DNA from: Leptospira licerasiae serovar Varillal str. VAR 010
GTDB lineage: Bacteria > Spirochaetota > Leptospiria > Leptospirales > Leptospiraceae
Length of the DNA stretch: 64,000 bases
Reading direction: 5' to 3'
NCBI RefSeq assembly: GCF_000244755.1
Contig: NZ_AHOO02000011.1
Coordinates: forward strand, 90,001-154,000
Numbering within the stretch: the first letter of the stretch is position 1; every line of letters starts with the position of its first letter. Under the pieces are notes generated by a model that made no database searches, was not told the origin of the DNA, and saw only the letters and a program-made list of their open reading frames with translations. This document shows positions 9,583 through 18,572 of this stretch, piece after piece. The translations under genes were made by a program, and so were the position numbers.

Positions 9583-9967
9583 CTGGAATTGCCGCCGGTT
9601 TACCGGTAGAAAAATTAAACCATAACAGCTCCGCTTTTCCAGTCAACACGCATTCCCCTGCTTGATTCCACATGGAACAAACGATCGAAAAAGATCTATT
9701 CTTAACGGATTCCAATTTCACGGAGATATCAATCGTTTCCGGAAAACGAACCTGCTTTCTATAATCCATTTCTATATGAGTCAGGACTGGTCCGCCTTCC
9801 ATAGGTTTTTGAGGAGATTCCCAAAGACCCATATCATCGAAGAATGAAGCCCTAGCAGTTTCAAAATATCTTGCATAGACCACATTATTCACATGGCCAA
9901 AAGCATCCATATCTCCCCAGGCCACTTTTTGCTGAACACTGTACGGGTATCTTTCCGGTTTAGACAT
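9545..9967 (-). CDS. Acyl-CoA thioesterase, hotdog fold (YbgC/4HBT type)
   Basis: A 140-residue protein with the single hotdog fold of the 4-hydroxybenzoyl-CoA thioesterase group. The active-site region is WGDMDAFGHVNNVVYARYFE (residues about 18-37), containing the Asp and the HVNN that mark the family. It should hydrolyse an acyl-CoA thioester; chain length cannot be predicted. It is upstream of, and overlaps, the SpoIIE phosphatase gene on the same strand. Confidence 0.85.
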   Translation of the reverse strand: MSKPERYPYSVQQKVAWGDMDAFGHVNNVVYARYFETARASFFDDMGLWESPQKPMEGGPVLTHIEMDYRKQVRFPETIDISVKLESVKNRSFSIVCSMWNQAGECVLTGKAELLWFNFSTGKPAAIPDVYREQFFQQNK

Positions 9968-10241
9968 AGAGCTAGAAAATTAGAAGAGGCTTATTCCGGA
10001 AAGGAAAGAATTTATATTGCTAATTGATTTATCTTTCAAATCAAAGCAGAAGGGATTTTTCTTTGGAATCCACACAATTCGGAAAGATACAAAATCTAAC
10101 TCAGGAATTTTTCAAAAACTTTTCATATTTCTGCAAAGCTTCGACGCTAAGTAATAACCCCGCCTAGTGCGCAAGCAATCACTTCGGTCCGAATCTGTTC
10201 CCAAATATTTAGCCAATCCAAAGAGCCCGCCTTACACTTTG

Positions 10242-10829
10242 CTATTTTTTCAAAAACTGTTTATAGTTTTGTAGGGCGTCCTTATACAAATCCTGTGGGA
10301 CCGACTCTTCCAAAACGGAAAGAAAAATCCCAAACTCTGATAAAAGAGGCACTACTTCTATTTCTTCTTTGCCATCCGAAATAAAAAAAGCGGACTTTTC
10401 GAATCGAACGGATTTGATATCGCGCCAAAATATCTTTTTATGTTTTCTGAAAACCCCTTGAGACAAGATGGAATCCTGCTCCAGTATGATTCTATAATTT
10501 TTACAATATAGCACAAGGAGTGTCCCGATCAAAAAAAGAATAAAAGACACGAAACATAAGATCGGCTCGGGAAAACGGAAGATCCCGTTCTTCTGAAAAT
10601 TAAAATAAATGTCCCCGGAAAGAACGATTGGGACCAATAAGATCAAAAAGAAACCCGCGAATCTATAAAATACGGGAAGCCTCAAATAACGTTTCTTATT
10701 CTTTTGAAGCCGATCCGTATGTTTTATAAAATATTCGAATGTATACGTAAGAGAAAAAGCGAATGCAGACCCAAGCGCTAAAACCAGGGCAGCTTCTCTC
10801 GTAAACCATTCTATATTTATAATATTCAT
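10242..10829 (-). CDS. Small membrane protein with PH-like tail
   Basis: A 195-residue protein with three or four hydrophobic helices (about 12-32, 52-72, 86-108) followed by a C-terminal beta-rich part. The segment ILSQGVFRKHKKIFWRDIKS resembles the strand pattern of bacterial PH (bPH2/YcxB-like) domains. Function unknown. It starts 19 bases downstream of the RNase P RNA on the same strand, so it might be read through from it. Confidence 0.6.
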   Translation of the reverse strand: MNIINIEWFTREAALVLALGSAFAFSLTYTFEYFIKHTDRLQKNKKRYLRLPVFYRFAGFFLILLVPIVLSGDIYFNFQKNGIFRFPEPILCFVSFILFLIGTLLVLYCKNYRIILEQDSILSQGVFRKHKKIFWRDIKSVRFEKSAFFISDGKEEIEVVPLLSEFGIFLSVLEESVPQDLYKDALQNYKQFLKK

Positions 10830-10848
10830 GATCTAATACAATTGCAGT

Positions 10849-11238
<390 letters not shown>

Positions 11239-11284
11239 AAAACGAGTTTGAAAGAATTCCATGGAAAGGCTATCTGTTTTTTAA

Positions 11285-11347
11285 TCTCACGCAGAGACGC
11301 TAAGCCGCAGAGCAAATCAAACTCTGCGTCTCCGTGCCTCTGTGTGC
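11285..11347. repeat. Inverted repeat, family C, copy 1
   Basis: The left arm CTCACGCAGAGACGC (11286-11300, continuing to about 11312) and the right arm ACTCTGCGTCTCCGTGCC with CTCTGTGTG (11321-11346) form a long imperfect hairpin. It lies between rnpB and the PlsC-like gene, 47 bases upstream of the rnpB 5' end. The same words recur at 14411-14492, at 22797-22934 and as a single arm at 12139-12165. Confidence 0.6.
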
Positions 11348-11425
11348 CAATTTTGTAGCTAAAATGTAAAAGGCTTTCTTTCCATATTTTGCAACCTTCT
11401 ACGCTAACAAACCTCATATTAAACA

Positions 11426-12127
11426 ATGTCATCCAAGAAAAGCTCCGTGCAAAAGCCCCATCCAGGAAGTTCCGAAAAAGCCAGAAAAGCATTACGCTGG
11501 TTCGGAAGGCTCTATGGATCCTTATTTTATAAAACAGAAGTTTACGGATTAGAAAATATACCAGAAACCGGAAGTGTCCTAGTATTGGCCAAACACCAAA
11601 GAAACGACGATATTCCCTTAGGACTCGCAAAAGCATTATATCATAGAAGAATGGACATCTGGGCGATCATGAAAGACTCACTCGCCTCTCCTATCTACAT
11701 GGATTATTTCCTGAAATGCGGAGGAATCCCTCTCAATAGAAAGGAACCCAGAAAAAGTAAGAACGATCTGTTATTTGCCAAAAAAGTACTGGGCGAAGGC
11801 AATATGCTCGTGATCTTCCCGGAACAAACCACCGTTCCATATAAAATGGGAAAAGGCCGCCCTGGTGGATTTAGATTCATAGTAGGAAAACCGGAAGAAC
11901 CTCTGGCGGTTCTATGCCTGGGATTGGAATACAAGCCAAGAGGTTTCTTGCGTAGGACCAGCTTTACTGTCCGTGCAGGAAAACTCAGATACCTAACTGC
12001 CGATATGGATCCGGAAGATTTTCTCCACGATTGTATGCACGAGATCGCAAGCCTGACAAATCTCAAATATCCGTTCGAGCAGGCTAAAAAAGCAGCAGAT
12101 CCAGAATTAGAAGAAATTATTGGCTAA
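11426..12127 (+). CDS. 1-acyl-glycerol-3-phosphate acyltransferase-like (PlsC fold)
   Basis: A 233-residue LPLAT-superfamily protein. Motif I, HX4D, is KHQRNDD at about residues 53-59. Motif II/III appears as GGIPLNRKEP, and FPEQTT at about 131-136 corresponds to the glycerol-phosphate contacting FPEGTR motif, with Gln in place of Gly. It is predicted to transfer an acyl chain to a lysolipid at the cytoplasmic membrane. The FPEQ variant and the lack of an N-terminal anchor leave the exact acceptor open. Confidence 0.8.
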   Translation: MSSKKSSVQKPHPGSSEKARKALRWFGRLYGSLFYKTEVYGLENIPETGSVLVLAKHQRNDDIPLGLAKALYHRRMDIWAIMKDSLASPIYMDYFLKCGGIPLNRKEPRKSKNDLLFAKKVLGEGNMLVIFPEQTTVPYKMGKGRPGGFRFIVGKPEEPLAVLCLGLEYKPRGFLRRTSFTVRAGKLRYLTADMDPEDFLHDCMHEIASLTNLKYPFEQAKKAADPELEEIIG

Positions 12128-12170
12128 AATACAAAATGCTCTGTGGCTTTGCTCCTCTGTGTGAGTAATA

Positions 12171-12278
12171 AACGCGACAGTGATGCGAAGGGCTTGTCCG
12201 GCTCCGCCGGATGAGCGCGAATGCGCGAACCCGTAGCAGCACGGTCCGAGCGAAAGCGAGGAGTCGCCCCCAACCCTT
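12171..12278. repeat. Structured intergenic repeat, family A, copy 2
   Basis: This 108-bp element matches 201-312. It sits within the 342-base gap 12128-12469, just after a lone family-C arm (CTCTGTGGCTTTGCTCCTCTG, roughly 12139-12165). The first hairpin, CCGGC-TCC-GCCGG, replaces CCTGGC/GCCAGG of copy 1, so the stem is kept while bases change. The last hairpin reads CCGAGC-GAAA-GCGAGG, i.e. a GAAA loop with two potential G-A pairs. The rest of the gap holds the sigma-54 promoter; I see no gene. Confidence 0.65.
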
Positions 12279-12417
12279 AATACCTTCCTAACAGGGTGGA
12301 AGGAACTCCTTACACCCCTCCCCATATACATCCAGAACCCGAAAGGCTATAGTGATGCCAGGTTTCCCGGAAATTTTCAGGTTTTAGAAATAAAAAAACA
12401 GAAAAATCCCAGGAACT

Positions 12418-12433
12418 TGGCACGGGGCTTGCA
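12418..12433 (+). promoter_or_regulatory. Sigma-54 (RpoN) -24/-12 promoter
   Basis: TGGCACGGGGCTTGCA matches the sigma-54 consensus TGGCAC-N5-TTGCA exactly, with correct GG/GC spacing. Transcription would begin about 10-12 bases after the GC, near 12443, leaving a leader of about 27 bases with GGGAG before the ATG at 12470. An enhancer-binding activator would be needed; none is encoded in the window. Confidence 0.85.
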
Positions 12434-12469
12434 CTATATTATACAAAGCCTCGGCTGGGAGATAAAAAG

Positions 12470-12931
12470 ATGAACAAATTAATTAAAATTGCCCTAATTT
12501 TAAGCATCTCCACTGCAATTTATGCAGAACCTGAAACCAGTGTGATCGAAAGTTCGCTCAAGAACTATACACCGGAGTCAGATACCCAGCTGGCAAATAA
12601 GCTTACTGCCCTGGGAAGCCTAAAACAAAAAACCAGGGACTACGAAGGTGCAATCGCTTTTTATGACCAGTCCTTGGCTGTGAGATCAAAAATCGGCGAT
12701 AAAGAAAGTGCCGGATACGCTCTGGTCCTTTATCTAAAATCTATCTCCGAATTCCGTCTCGGCAAATCCTGCCAAGCCTTAGAGAACATTAAAGAAGTTA
12801 TCCATGTATACCAAAAGATTGGTGACCTTGATTCCGCTCTTCACGCAGAGGAAGAAGGTCTTAAAAAATACCAGGAAGCATGTAGCCTGGCTTTTGCGAA
12901 ACAGCCAAGCCTGACTCTAAACAAGGACTAA
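12470..12931 (+). CDS. Exported small TPR protein under sigma-54 control
   Basis: A 153-residue protein with a signal peptide ([19 protein letters not shown], cleavage before EPETS) and no lipobox, so it is probably periplasmic. Residues about 40-115 contain two TPR-like helix pairs ([20 protein letters not shown] and a following [10 protein letters not shown] repeat). The ligand is unknown. The gene has its own sigma-54 promoter 37-52 bases upstream and a strong intrinsic terminator after it, so it is a single-gene unit. It is likely induced by a specific stress or nutrient signal rather than constitutive. Confidence 0.8.
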   Translation: MNKLIKIALILSISTAIYAEPETSVIESSLKNYTPESDTQLANKLTALGSLKQKTRDYEGAIAFYDQSLAVRSKIGDKESAGYALVLYLKSISEFRLGKSCQALENIKEVIHVYQKIGDLDSALHAEEEGLKKYQEACSLAFAKQPSLTLNKD

Positions 12932-12976
12932 GAAGCACTAGGAAATCATCCCATCTCTAGTTCTAACTTCCCTGGT

Positions 12977-13005
12977 CCGCCCCTTTCGGGGCGGGCGCTT
13001 TTTTT
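12977..13005 (+). terminator. Rho-independent terminator
   Basis: A 7-bp perfect GC stem CCGCCCC/GGGGCGG (12977-12983 with 12988-12994) with a TTTC loop, followed by GCGC and seven Ts. It terminates the TPR gene transcript. Confidence 0.9.
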
Positions 13006-13173
13006 GATTTGACTCCGATTTTTTCCATCCTAATCTTACAGGAATTCCTGGGTTGGGATGACTCCCTTTCTTTCCCCGTCCCAAAATATGTTTCTTTAGT
13101 TTTTTCTGATCTGCATTCTTGCTATGATAAAACTTTGAGAAGCCAATAAATAGAATTCCGCGGAGGGCTTTAC

Positions 13174-13461
13174 ATGAAAATCGTTTTTAATTGGAAAAAC
13201 TTAGATCATTCCGGAACGGCAGAAGATTATGCCGAAAAAAAATTAGAACGAGTCTCTAAATATATACAAAAATTAGTATCGATGGAAATTTCATTTGAAC
13301 AGGTGCATGGACTCATCAGCGCTAATTTAAATTTAGCAGCAGACGGAACTAAATTTAACGCACAACATGAAGACAAAGATATTTATGCCTGCATTGATGG
13401 CTTGGAAGACAAGATCGTAAAACAAGTAAGTAAGCATCACGATAAAAAAGCCGCTCATTGA
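13174..13461 (+). CDS. hpf: Ribosome hibernation promoting factor (short HPF/RaiA)
   Basis: A 95-residue protein with the HPF/YfiA beta-alpha-beta-beta-beta-alpha fold. It has an N-terminal strand, the TAEDYAEKKLERVSKYI helix, strands ending in FNAQHEDKDIYACIDG, and a C-terminal basic helix KIVKQVSKHHDKK. This class binds the 30S subunit in stationary phase and blocks mRNA/tRNA sites. The length is that of the short form without the dimerisation tail. A Shine-Dalgarno GGAGG lies about 8 bases before the ATG. A possible -10 (TATGAT) is near 13123. The stop overlaps the next start as TGATG. Confidence 0.9.
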   Translation: MKIVFNWKNLDHSGTAEDYAEKKLERVSKYIQKLVSMEISFEQVHGLISANLNLAADGTKFNAQHEDKDIYACIDGLEDKIVKQVSKHHDKKAAH

Positions 13462-14393
13462 TGGACCAAGACAGGAAGTACGAAGAAGCGATAAAACATT
13501 TATCCGAAGGAGAGTTCGAACTCTCCCGAAACTTATTCGATTCCCTATTGGAAGAAGATCCGGAAAACCCCGAGTATGCCTCGGGGTTTTATATTTCTTC
13601 CTTTTGGGACCATAGGATTGATCGGATCCATCTCACAAAAGAAGGAAGAGAAAGAACGGGACTTCTATTAGAATTCCTAAAAGATTTCGATTCTGTTTAC
13701 AAAAGTAAATCATTTCTAAAGGAACTCTCTTATCACTCAGCAATGAGTTCCATTCTACAAGAAACTACAGACCAAGTGCGTATCGCTCTTAGGAAGGAAG
13801 GTATACAATCTCTTTCTCCAGGTCTGATCGCGGAGCTTGCTTATAGGCTATTACTTGCAGAAGATACAGATCTTGCTTCCGAAGTACTAAGGGACTCTTC
13901 CGGGTTGGAAAGATTTTCTCCCGAGCTATTATTTTTCAGGGCTGAATGTACATACTTAAGCGGGCAACATTCTCAGGGACTTTTGCTTTACAGGGAAGCA
14001 TTCCTAAAAGAGCCGAGTGCTATCCGACTGGAATCTGTTCGTTCGGAGCCTATCTTCTCCGCTATCCAGATCCTAAGAGAAGAATTTAAAGAAGAGGGTG
14101 AGCTGAAAGAAGCATTGCCCGTTCTTCTATTAGAAAGAGGTGTTTTTAAAGAGATCCGCAAAATGAGCGACAAAGAATTGGAAGCATATCGTTCCGAATT
14201 GTTTAGGCTCAGGGATTCTTTAGGTCTACGAAAAGGCGGAACTGAATTTAAGGTAAAATGTAGAATGATCCAACTCTGCTGCGCCCTACTCGATTCTAGA
14301 ACTTCGATCCTTTACGGGGAAGTAGCCCAAGAGGCAAAACGTATCCTGGATTCTTTAGATCCGAATTTGTATCATAAAAGACTTAAGGTATGA
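13461..14393 (+). CDS. TPR-like cytoplasmic protein coupled to hpf
   Basis: A 310-residue acidic helical protein. The ATG at 13461 sits in TGATG with the hpf stop, so translation is coupled; a TTG one codon upstream is less likely. The N-terminus (EEAIKHLSEGEFELSRNLFD) is a TPR helix pair, and the body is entirely alpha-helical with further TPR-like units around residues 130-190. No transmembrane segment. Function unknown. Linkage to hpf hints at a role in translation or stationary-phase physiology, by inference only. Confidence 0.7.
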   Translation: MDQDRKYEEAIKHLSEGEFELSRNLFDSLLEEDPENPEYASGFYISSFWDHRIDRIHLTKEGRERTGLLLEFLKDFDSVYKSKSFLKELSYHSAMSSILQETTDQVRIALRKEGIQSLSPGLIAELAYRLLLAEDTDLASEVLRDSSGLERFSPELLFFRAECTYLSGQHSQGLLLYREAFLKEPSAIRLESVRSEPIFSAIQILREEFKEEGELKEALPVLLLERGVFKEIRKMSDKELEAYRSELFRLRDSLGLRKGGTEFKVKCRMIQLCCALLDSRTSILYGEVAQEAKRILDSLDPNLYHKRLKV

Positions 14394-14410
14394 GGCGAAG
14401 TGCTTATTAT

Positions 14411-14492
14411 CTCACGCAGAGGCACAGAGTCGCTGAGTTTTTCCGGATTCGAAGTCCCAAACCTTCTCTGCGTCTTCGCGTCTCTGCGTGAA
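14411..14492. repeat. Inverted repeat, family C, copy 2
   Basis: The left arm CTCACGCAGAGGCACAGAGT (14411-14430) and the right arm CTCTGCGTCTTCGCG/TCTCTGCGTGA (14466-14492) form an imperfect hairpin of more than 20 pairs with a loop of about 28 bases. It lies between two convergent genes, so it could end transcription from both sides. Confidence 0.6.
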
Positions 14493-14504
14493 AATTGTAG
14501 CTAA

Positions 14505-15071
14505 CTACTTAGAAGTAGATTCCAGAACGTGGCGGATCTCTTGGGCCGTTCTATAATCACCCTTTTCGATAAAGTATTGCTCTAAAGAACCTAAGGTCTT
14601 ATGAGCTTGGGGATTTTTGGAGATCTCCAAAAGATGACGTGAATTCAGATCAACATCCACTCTTGCGGAAGAAGGAAGGTCCACGAATTCGCGGTCTTCG
14701 CCTACGGTTAGGGTCCCGGATCTTTCTGCCAAACTTGTTTCATTGGAAGAAGAAAAGCGACCTACTGTAACTGCAAGAACTAGGATTGCGAGGGCTGCGC
14801 TGAGGGAGTATTGGAAGGAGCGGTTCCAGACAAAACTGCGGGAGAACTTGGACCAAGAAGTTTCTTCGTCGAAGCGGACATCTTTGAGTAGATTCTCTAA
14901 TCTAAGATTGAAGTCCTTGGAGAGGTTGATATCCTTCATCTGTTCCGTTCGCAGTTCGGAAACTGCTCGAACCAGAGAGTTTTCTAATTTAACATGATCC
15001 GGATCTTCCTTCTGAAAAATTGAGGAGAATCCGAACTTCGTTCCCTGTTGTTTTGTCGTTTGTTTTTCCAT
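14505..15071 (-). CDS. Probable membrane anti-sigma factor
   Basis: A 188-residue protein with one transmembrane helix (about residues 93-112: SLSAALAILVLAVTVG). The N-terminal cytoplasmic part of about 90 residues is charged and helical; the exported part ends in a short helical region. It starts 6 bases after the ECF sigma gene on the same strand, the usual position and topology of an anti-sigma factor. It lacks the HxxxCxxC zinc motif of the ZAS family. The assignment rests on context and topology. Confidence 0.6.
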   Translation of the reverse strand: MEKQTTKQQGTKFGFSSIFQKEDPDHVKLENSLVRAVSELRTEQMKDINLSKDFNLRLENLLKDVRFDEETSWSKFSRSFVWNRSFQYSLSAALAILVLAVTVGRFSSSNETSLAERSGTLTVGEDREFVDLPSSARVDVDLNSRHLLEISKNPQAHKTLGSLEQYFIEKGDYRTAQEIRHVLESTSK

Positions 15072-15077
15072 ACCTTA

Positions 15078-15680
15078 CTACCTAAAAAAGCCTTCGCCCT
15101 TCCCATCCTTCATAATCAGATGTTTCAAAAATTCCTTTGCCTTAAAGAGCCGGCTTTTGACTGTTCCGATATTGGTTCCAAGGATCTCCGCTATTTGTGA
15201 ATAGGACATTTCCTCGAAATACCTGAGCTCGATGACTTCTTTGTATATATCCTCGAGTTCGTTGATTTTGTTGATTAGATAGTTGCTCTCGTCGGAAAGT
15301 TCTACTTTTTTTTCGAAGCTAATACGATCGTCAGTGACCTGGAACTCGGAATCATCCATGGAATTCTCCCTGGCCCTCTTTCTTTTGGCCAGAAGGTCCT
15401 TGGATTTATTGACCACGATCCGGTACAACCAGGTATATACCCCGGATTCGGCCCTAAAATTGCGTATAGAGCGATATCCTGAGATCAATGCATCTTGGAC
15501 TATATCCTCTGCATCGTCCCCGTCTTTTACCATGGAGACAGCTTTCCTATACAATCTTTCTCTATAAGGGCCGGTTAGCTCTATGTATGCCTTGTCATCC
15601 CCTTCTTTGATCCGTTTTAGAAGTTGGATTTCTTTTTCTCTTACGGTTTGTTTGCGTTGAGGATTGTCGGTTTCGATCAT
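15078..15680 (-). CDS. ECF RNA polymerase sigma factor (RpoE/SigW type)
   Basis: A 200-residue ECF factor. Region 2 spans about residues 25-95, with DAEDIVQDALISGYRSIRNF and the -10 recognition helix YTWLYRIVVNKSKDLLAKRK. A linker of about 40 residues precedes region 4 (ELRYFEEMSYSQIAEILGTNIGTVKSRLFKAKEFL, the helix-turn-helix for -35 recognition). It directs RNA polymerase to a stress regulon that cannot be defined here. The next gene probably encodes its membrane inhibitor. Confidence 0.92.
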   Translation of the reverse strand: MIETDNPQRKQTVREKEIQLLKRIKEGDDKAYIELTGPYRERLYRKAVSMVKDGDDAEDIVQDALISGYRSIRNFRAESGVYTWLYRIVVNKSKDLLAKRKRARENSMDDSEFQVTDDRISFEKKVELSDESNYLINKINELEDIYKEVIELRYFEEMSYSQIAEILGTNIGTVKSRLFKAKEFLKHLIMKDGKGEGFFR

Positions 15681-15775
15681 TAGAAGCCTTTACGACATAG
15701 GTAGGCTCTTTGCCGGCCTTTGCAATAAAAATATGACGTAAGGAATTTTACGGTCACGTATTCGATTTTTGGACT

Positions 15776-16129
15776 TTAACCTTCTAAGGAAAGATTGATG
15801 AGTATTAAAGACTCTGTAAGTTCCAAAGGATCTCGGAACCGAATTCCGTATAAGAACTTTTGTTTGGAGTCCACCTGCTTAGGGATTTTCCAAACTACGT
15901 CTCCTAAAAATTCCAAACGTTTGCCGGTCCTTCTTTCGATAACTGAACCTTCGATCGGAATGGAACCTGGCAGATCTTCTCCGCTCATTAATATACAAAT
16001 ACCGGATTCGGAGATATTGCCTAGTTTTCCTTCTAACGTGATGAGTCCGGAATCCACCTGCACGATGTACTCGTCGAAATCTCTGGGATAAAATCTGGGA
16101 CTCCTAGGTTTTTGGCCGGGCTCACTCAT
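15776..16129 (-). CDS. PilZ-domain protein (c-di-GMP effector)
   Basis: A 117-residue single-domain protein. The c-di-GMP binding motifs are present: RxxxR as RFYPR at about residues 11-15, and (D/N)xSxxG as NISESG at about 38-43, with the expected beta-barrel around them. It should bind cyclic di-GMP and relay it to an unknown partner. The window also holds an EAL protein at 27886-29607. Confidence 0.8.
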   Translation of the reverse strand: MSEPGQKPRSPRFYPRDFDEYIVQVDSGLITLEGKLGNISESGICILMSGEDLPGSIPIEGSVIERRTGKRLEFLGDVVWKIPKQVDSKQKFLYGIRFRDPLELTESLILINLSLEG

Positions 16130-16184
16130 CGATAAGGGTTCAAATTAGAAACGAATTCGGCAAGTGTCCAGCGTTTTACTTTTT

Positions 16185-17645
16185 TCAGAAGTCGAAGTAG
16201 ATAAAAGGGATCTCTCCGTCAGGACTCAAGATCGCAAAACAAAATGCGATCAACGGATAAAGAGAAAATTCCAACCAAGCCGGGATCTTAAACTCTTTTT
16301 CTTTTTCGTAAATAAGCCAACCAAGATAATGTCCAATGATCACGCAGAGTATCGCAGGAATACCTTGCTTTAACATATAAGGTCTAAGTTCTCCGCTTTG
16401 GTAGACATACATTCCGTGGATCATTTTCAGAGCGGATTCTATATTTGCGGATCGGAAGATCACTCCAAAAGTGACCGCCACTGAACTTGCATATAAAACT
16501 CTAACAGGCGTTAATGCCTTATTCCAAGAATCCGAAATTGTCAGGTTCGGGAACCATTTCGCTTTCCATTCTTTTAATACAGATTCTATTAATAGAAATC
16601 CGCCTTGGATCGAACCCCAAATGAGGAATGTCCAATTGGCCCCATGCCAAATCCCTCCCACGAACATCGTGAACCAAACATTAAATCTATGACGGAAGAG
16701 CCCTACACGATTTCCACCCAAGGAAATATACACATAGTCTCTAAGCCAACTGGAAAGAGTGATATGCCATCTTCTCCAATGTTCCGTGACGGATTGAGAA
16801 ATATAAGGCATCCTAAAGTTTTCAGGCAGCTTATAGCCTAAGAGAAGAGCGGCAGAATATGCCATATCTGTATAACCGCTAAAATCGCAGTAAACTTGCA
16901 CCCAGAAAAGAAACGCACCCAACCAAAGCGCTTCCGTAGAATATGCGTCCGGATTCTTAAAGATAAGGTCCGCAATCGGAGAAATATTATCCGATAGTAC
17001 GACTTTCTTAAAGTATCCCATTAAAAAATAGCGGATCGCCTTTCTAAACGGTATATCTTCTAACTTCTTCTCCGTTTGTAACTGAGGTAAAAAACTTTTG
17101 GCGGTAACGATAGGTCCCGCAACCAACTGCGGGAAGAAGGAAACGAATAATGCGAATCTTATAAAGTTCTTTTCGGATGGGATCGCTCCCCTGTATACAT
17201 CGATCGTATAACTCAAACTCTGGAATGTATAAAAAGAGATCCCTACAGGTAAAACTATTTTAAGAATGGGGAATAAACTCGGAAAACCTAAAGTGTGCAA
17301 AAGTGCATTCAGATTCTCGCTTAAGAATCCGTAATATTTAAAAAATCCTAAAATGAATACGAGGTTCAGCACCAAGCTGATTACGATCATCCTTTTGCGG
17401 AAAACTTGGTCCTTTGATTCAAAGATCAGATCCGCTAAAAAGAAATCTATGACGGTGGATAATAAGATGAGACCGCCGAATTTCCAGTTCCAGCTCATAT
17501 AGAAGATATAACTCACGATGAGAAGGAAGATATGGATGAGTGATTTGCGTAATTTTGGCTCCGGTATAAGTACCGGTAAAATATACCAATGGGTTACGAA
17601 TACGAAGGAGAAAAAAAGAAAAAATTCTAGTGTGGGAAAGATCAC
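16185..17645 (-). CDS. MBOAT O-acyltransferase (AlgI-like)
   Basis: A 486-residue membrane protein with about ten to twelve helices. The MBOAT hallmarks are clear: VTEHWRRWHITLSSWLRDY in the middle and the catalytic His in GGIWHGANWTFLIWG at about residues 320-334. AlgI-type enzymes move acyl (often acetyl) groups across the inner membrane to decorate polysaccharides. No SGNH-type partner gene is adjacent, so the acceptor is unknown. The start ATG at 17645 is followed directly by a hydrophobic helix. Confidence 0.9.
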   Translation of the reverse strand: MIFPTLEFFLFFSFVFVTHWYILPVLIPEPKLRKSLIHIFLLIVSYIFYMSWNWKFGGLILLSTVIDFFLADLIFESKDQVFRKRMIVISLVLNLVFILGFFKYYGFLSENLNALLHTLGFPSLFPILKIVLPVGISFYTFQSLSYTIDVYRGAIPSEKNFIRFALFVSFFPQLVAGPIVTAKSFLPQLQTEKKLEDIPFRKAIRYFLMGYFKKVVLSDNISPIADLIFKNPDAYSTEALWLGAFLFWVQVYCDFSGYTDMAYSAALLLGYKLPENFRMPYISQSVTEHWRRWHITLSSWLRDYVYISLGGNRVGLFRHRFNVWFTMFVGGIWHGANWTFLIWGSIQGGFLLIESVLKEWKAKWFPNLTISDSWNKALTPVRVLYASSVAVTFGVIFRSANIESALKMIHGMYVYQSGELRPYMLKQGIPAILCVIIGHYLGWLIYEKEKEFKIPAWLEFSLYPLIAFCFAILSPDGEIPFIYFDF

Positions 17646-17901
17646 GTAGGTTCCCTAAATCAATGGGCATTCGCCCTTAAGAACGGCTTTATTGTTATAA
17701 TCCGTCTTTCGGTCCAGAAATATCGAGACTGGAACTAGGTCAAGGGATTCTCTTCCATTTAATAGATCAGTTTAGGCAGTGAATTTTTCAGTCAAGATTT
17801 TGTCCTACAAAACAAAGGAAGAATGTAAATCTCTTGCAAGATTTTTTCCATACTTTATTCGTAGTTTCGCATTCCATTCATATAAAGGAGTTCCGTTTTC
17901 A

Positions 17902-18507
17902 ATGGTGAAAAACGTATTAAAAAAAATTATCCTGACCTTGGTACTGGTAGGAGCTAGCTTCGGTTCCTTGGCGAACTGTTTCGGAAAATTCGCACTTGTA
18001 AGAGTCTTTTACAATGCTAACGACGGGATCAATGTAGGCGGTGGCCTTCTTGCAAAAATCGTAAAAACGGTTCTATTCTATATTCCTTTCGGATTTTTAA
18101 TGGCAATCGGTGGATTTATCGACTTTATTCTTTTCAACTTGATCGAGTTCTGGTCTGGAAGCAATCCGGTAGGACTAAACGAGTATGATAAAGAAGGAAG
18201 ATACGCAAAATCTTTCGAGCAAGATGGAGAAAAACTGACTTTAGTTTACACAGAATTCGGTTCCAGATTGGATCTAACTGCTGTTTCTAAAGAAGGAAAA
18301 TCCGAAACTCTGACTGCTTTCCGCTCTCAACCCGGAAAATTTTTCGTAGAGAGAGAAGGACAACTTTCCGAGATCGAAGTTACTTCTCAATCGGTAGGAT
18401 CCCAAGTTATTTTAAAACTTACCGAACAAGGTAAATTAAAATCTTCTAAAGTAGTAGAAGCTCAAAGTTTGCAAGATCTTCAATTGAGAGCTGCCGAATC
18501 TCTTTAA
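17902..18507 (+). CDS. DUF3332 family membrane protein
   Basis: A 201-residue protein. I chose the ATG at 17902 because AAAGGAG lies 12 bases before it and it begins a normal signal/anchor segment; the longer frame back to 17779 has no such support. Hydrophobic segments are at about residues 6-27 and 55-85. The loop GKFALVRVFYNANDGINVGGG and the LIEFWSGSNPVG segment are the DUF3332 pattern. The C-terminal half is a soluble beta-rich domain. It is often annotated as a lipoprotein-like envelope protein; function unknown. Confidence 0.75.
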   Translation: MVKNVLKKIILTLVLVGASFGSLANCFGKFALVRVFYNANDGINVGGGLLAKIVKTVLFYIPFGFLMAIGGFIDFILFNLIEFWSGSNPVGLNEYDKEGRYAKSFEQDGEKLTLVYTEFGSRLDLTAVSKEGKSETLTAFRSQPGKFFVEREGQLSEIEVTSQSVGSQVILKLTEQGKLKSSKVVEAQSLQDLQLRAAESL

Positions 18508-18513
18508 TATAAA

Positions 18514-18541
18514 AAGCCCGGTCTATCCTTTAGACCAGGCT
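18514..18541 (-). terminator. Intrinsic terminator for the minus-strand operon
   Basis: AGCC-(T)GGTCTA / TAGACC-GGGCT on the minus strand forms a stem from 18541 to 18515, followed by TTTTTAT (18514-18508). It lies 32 bases beyond the DUF192 stop and so ends the 21574-18573 unit. The hairpin also follows the DUF3332 stop on the other strand but lacks a T-run there. Confidence 0.75.
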
Positions 18542-18572
18542 CCAAAAGATCCGCTCAGGTTTTATGGGCGGG

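Noticed and set aside
10063..10167. TTG-started frame of 34 codons in the 274-base gap 9968-10241
   Set aside because: AGAAGGG is near, but the start is rare, composition is unremarkable and no conservation can be judged. The rest of the gap shows nothing.
11328..11349. TGGCAC on the minus strand as a second sigma-54 site
   Set aside because: The -12 element reads GGCAC, not TTGC, and it lies inside a family C repeat.
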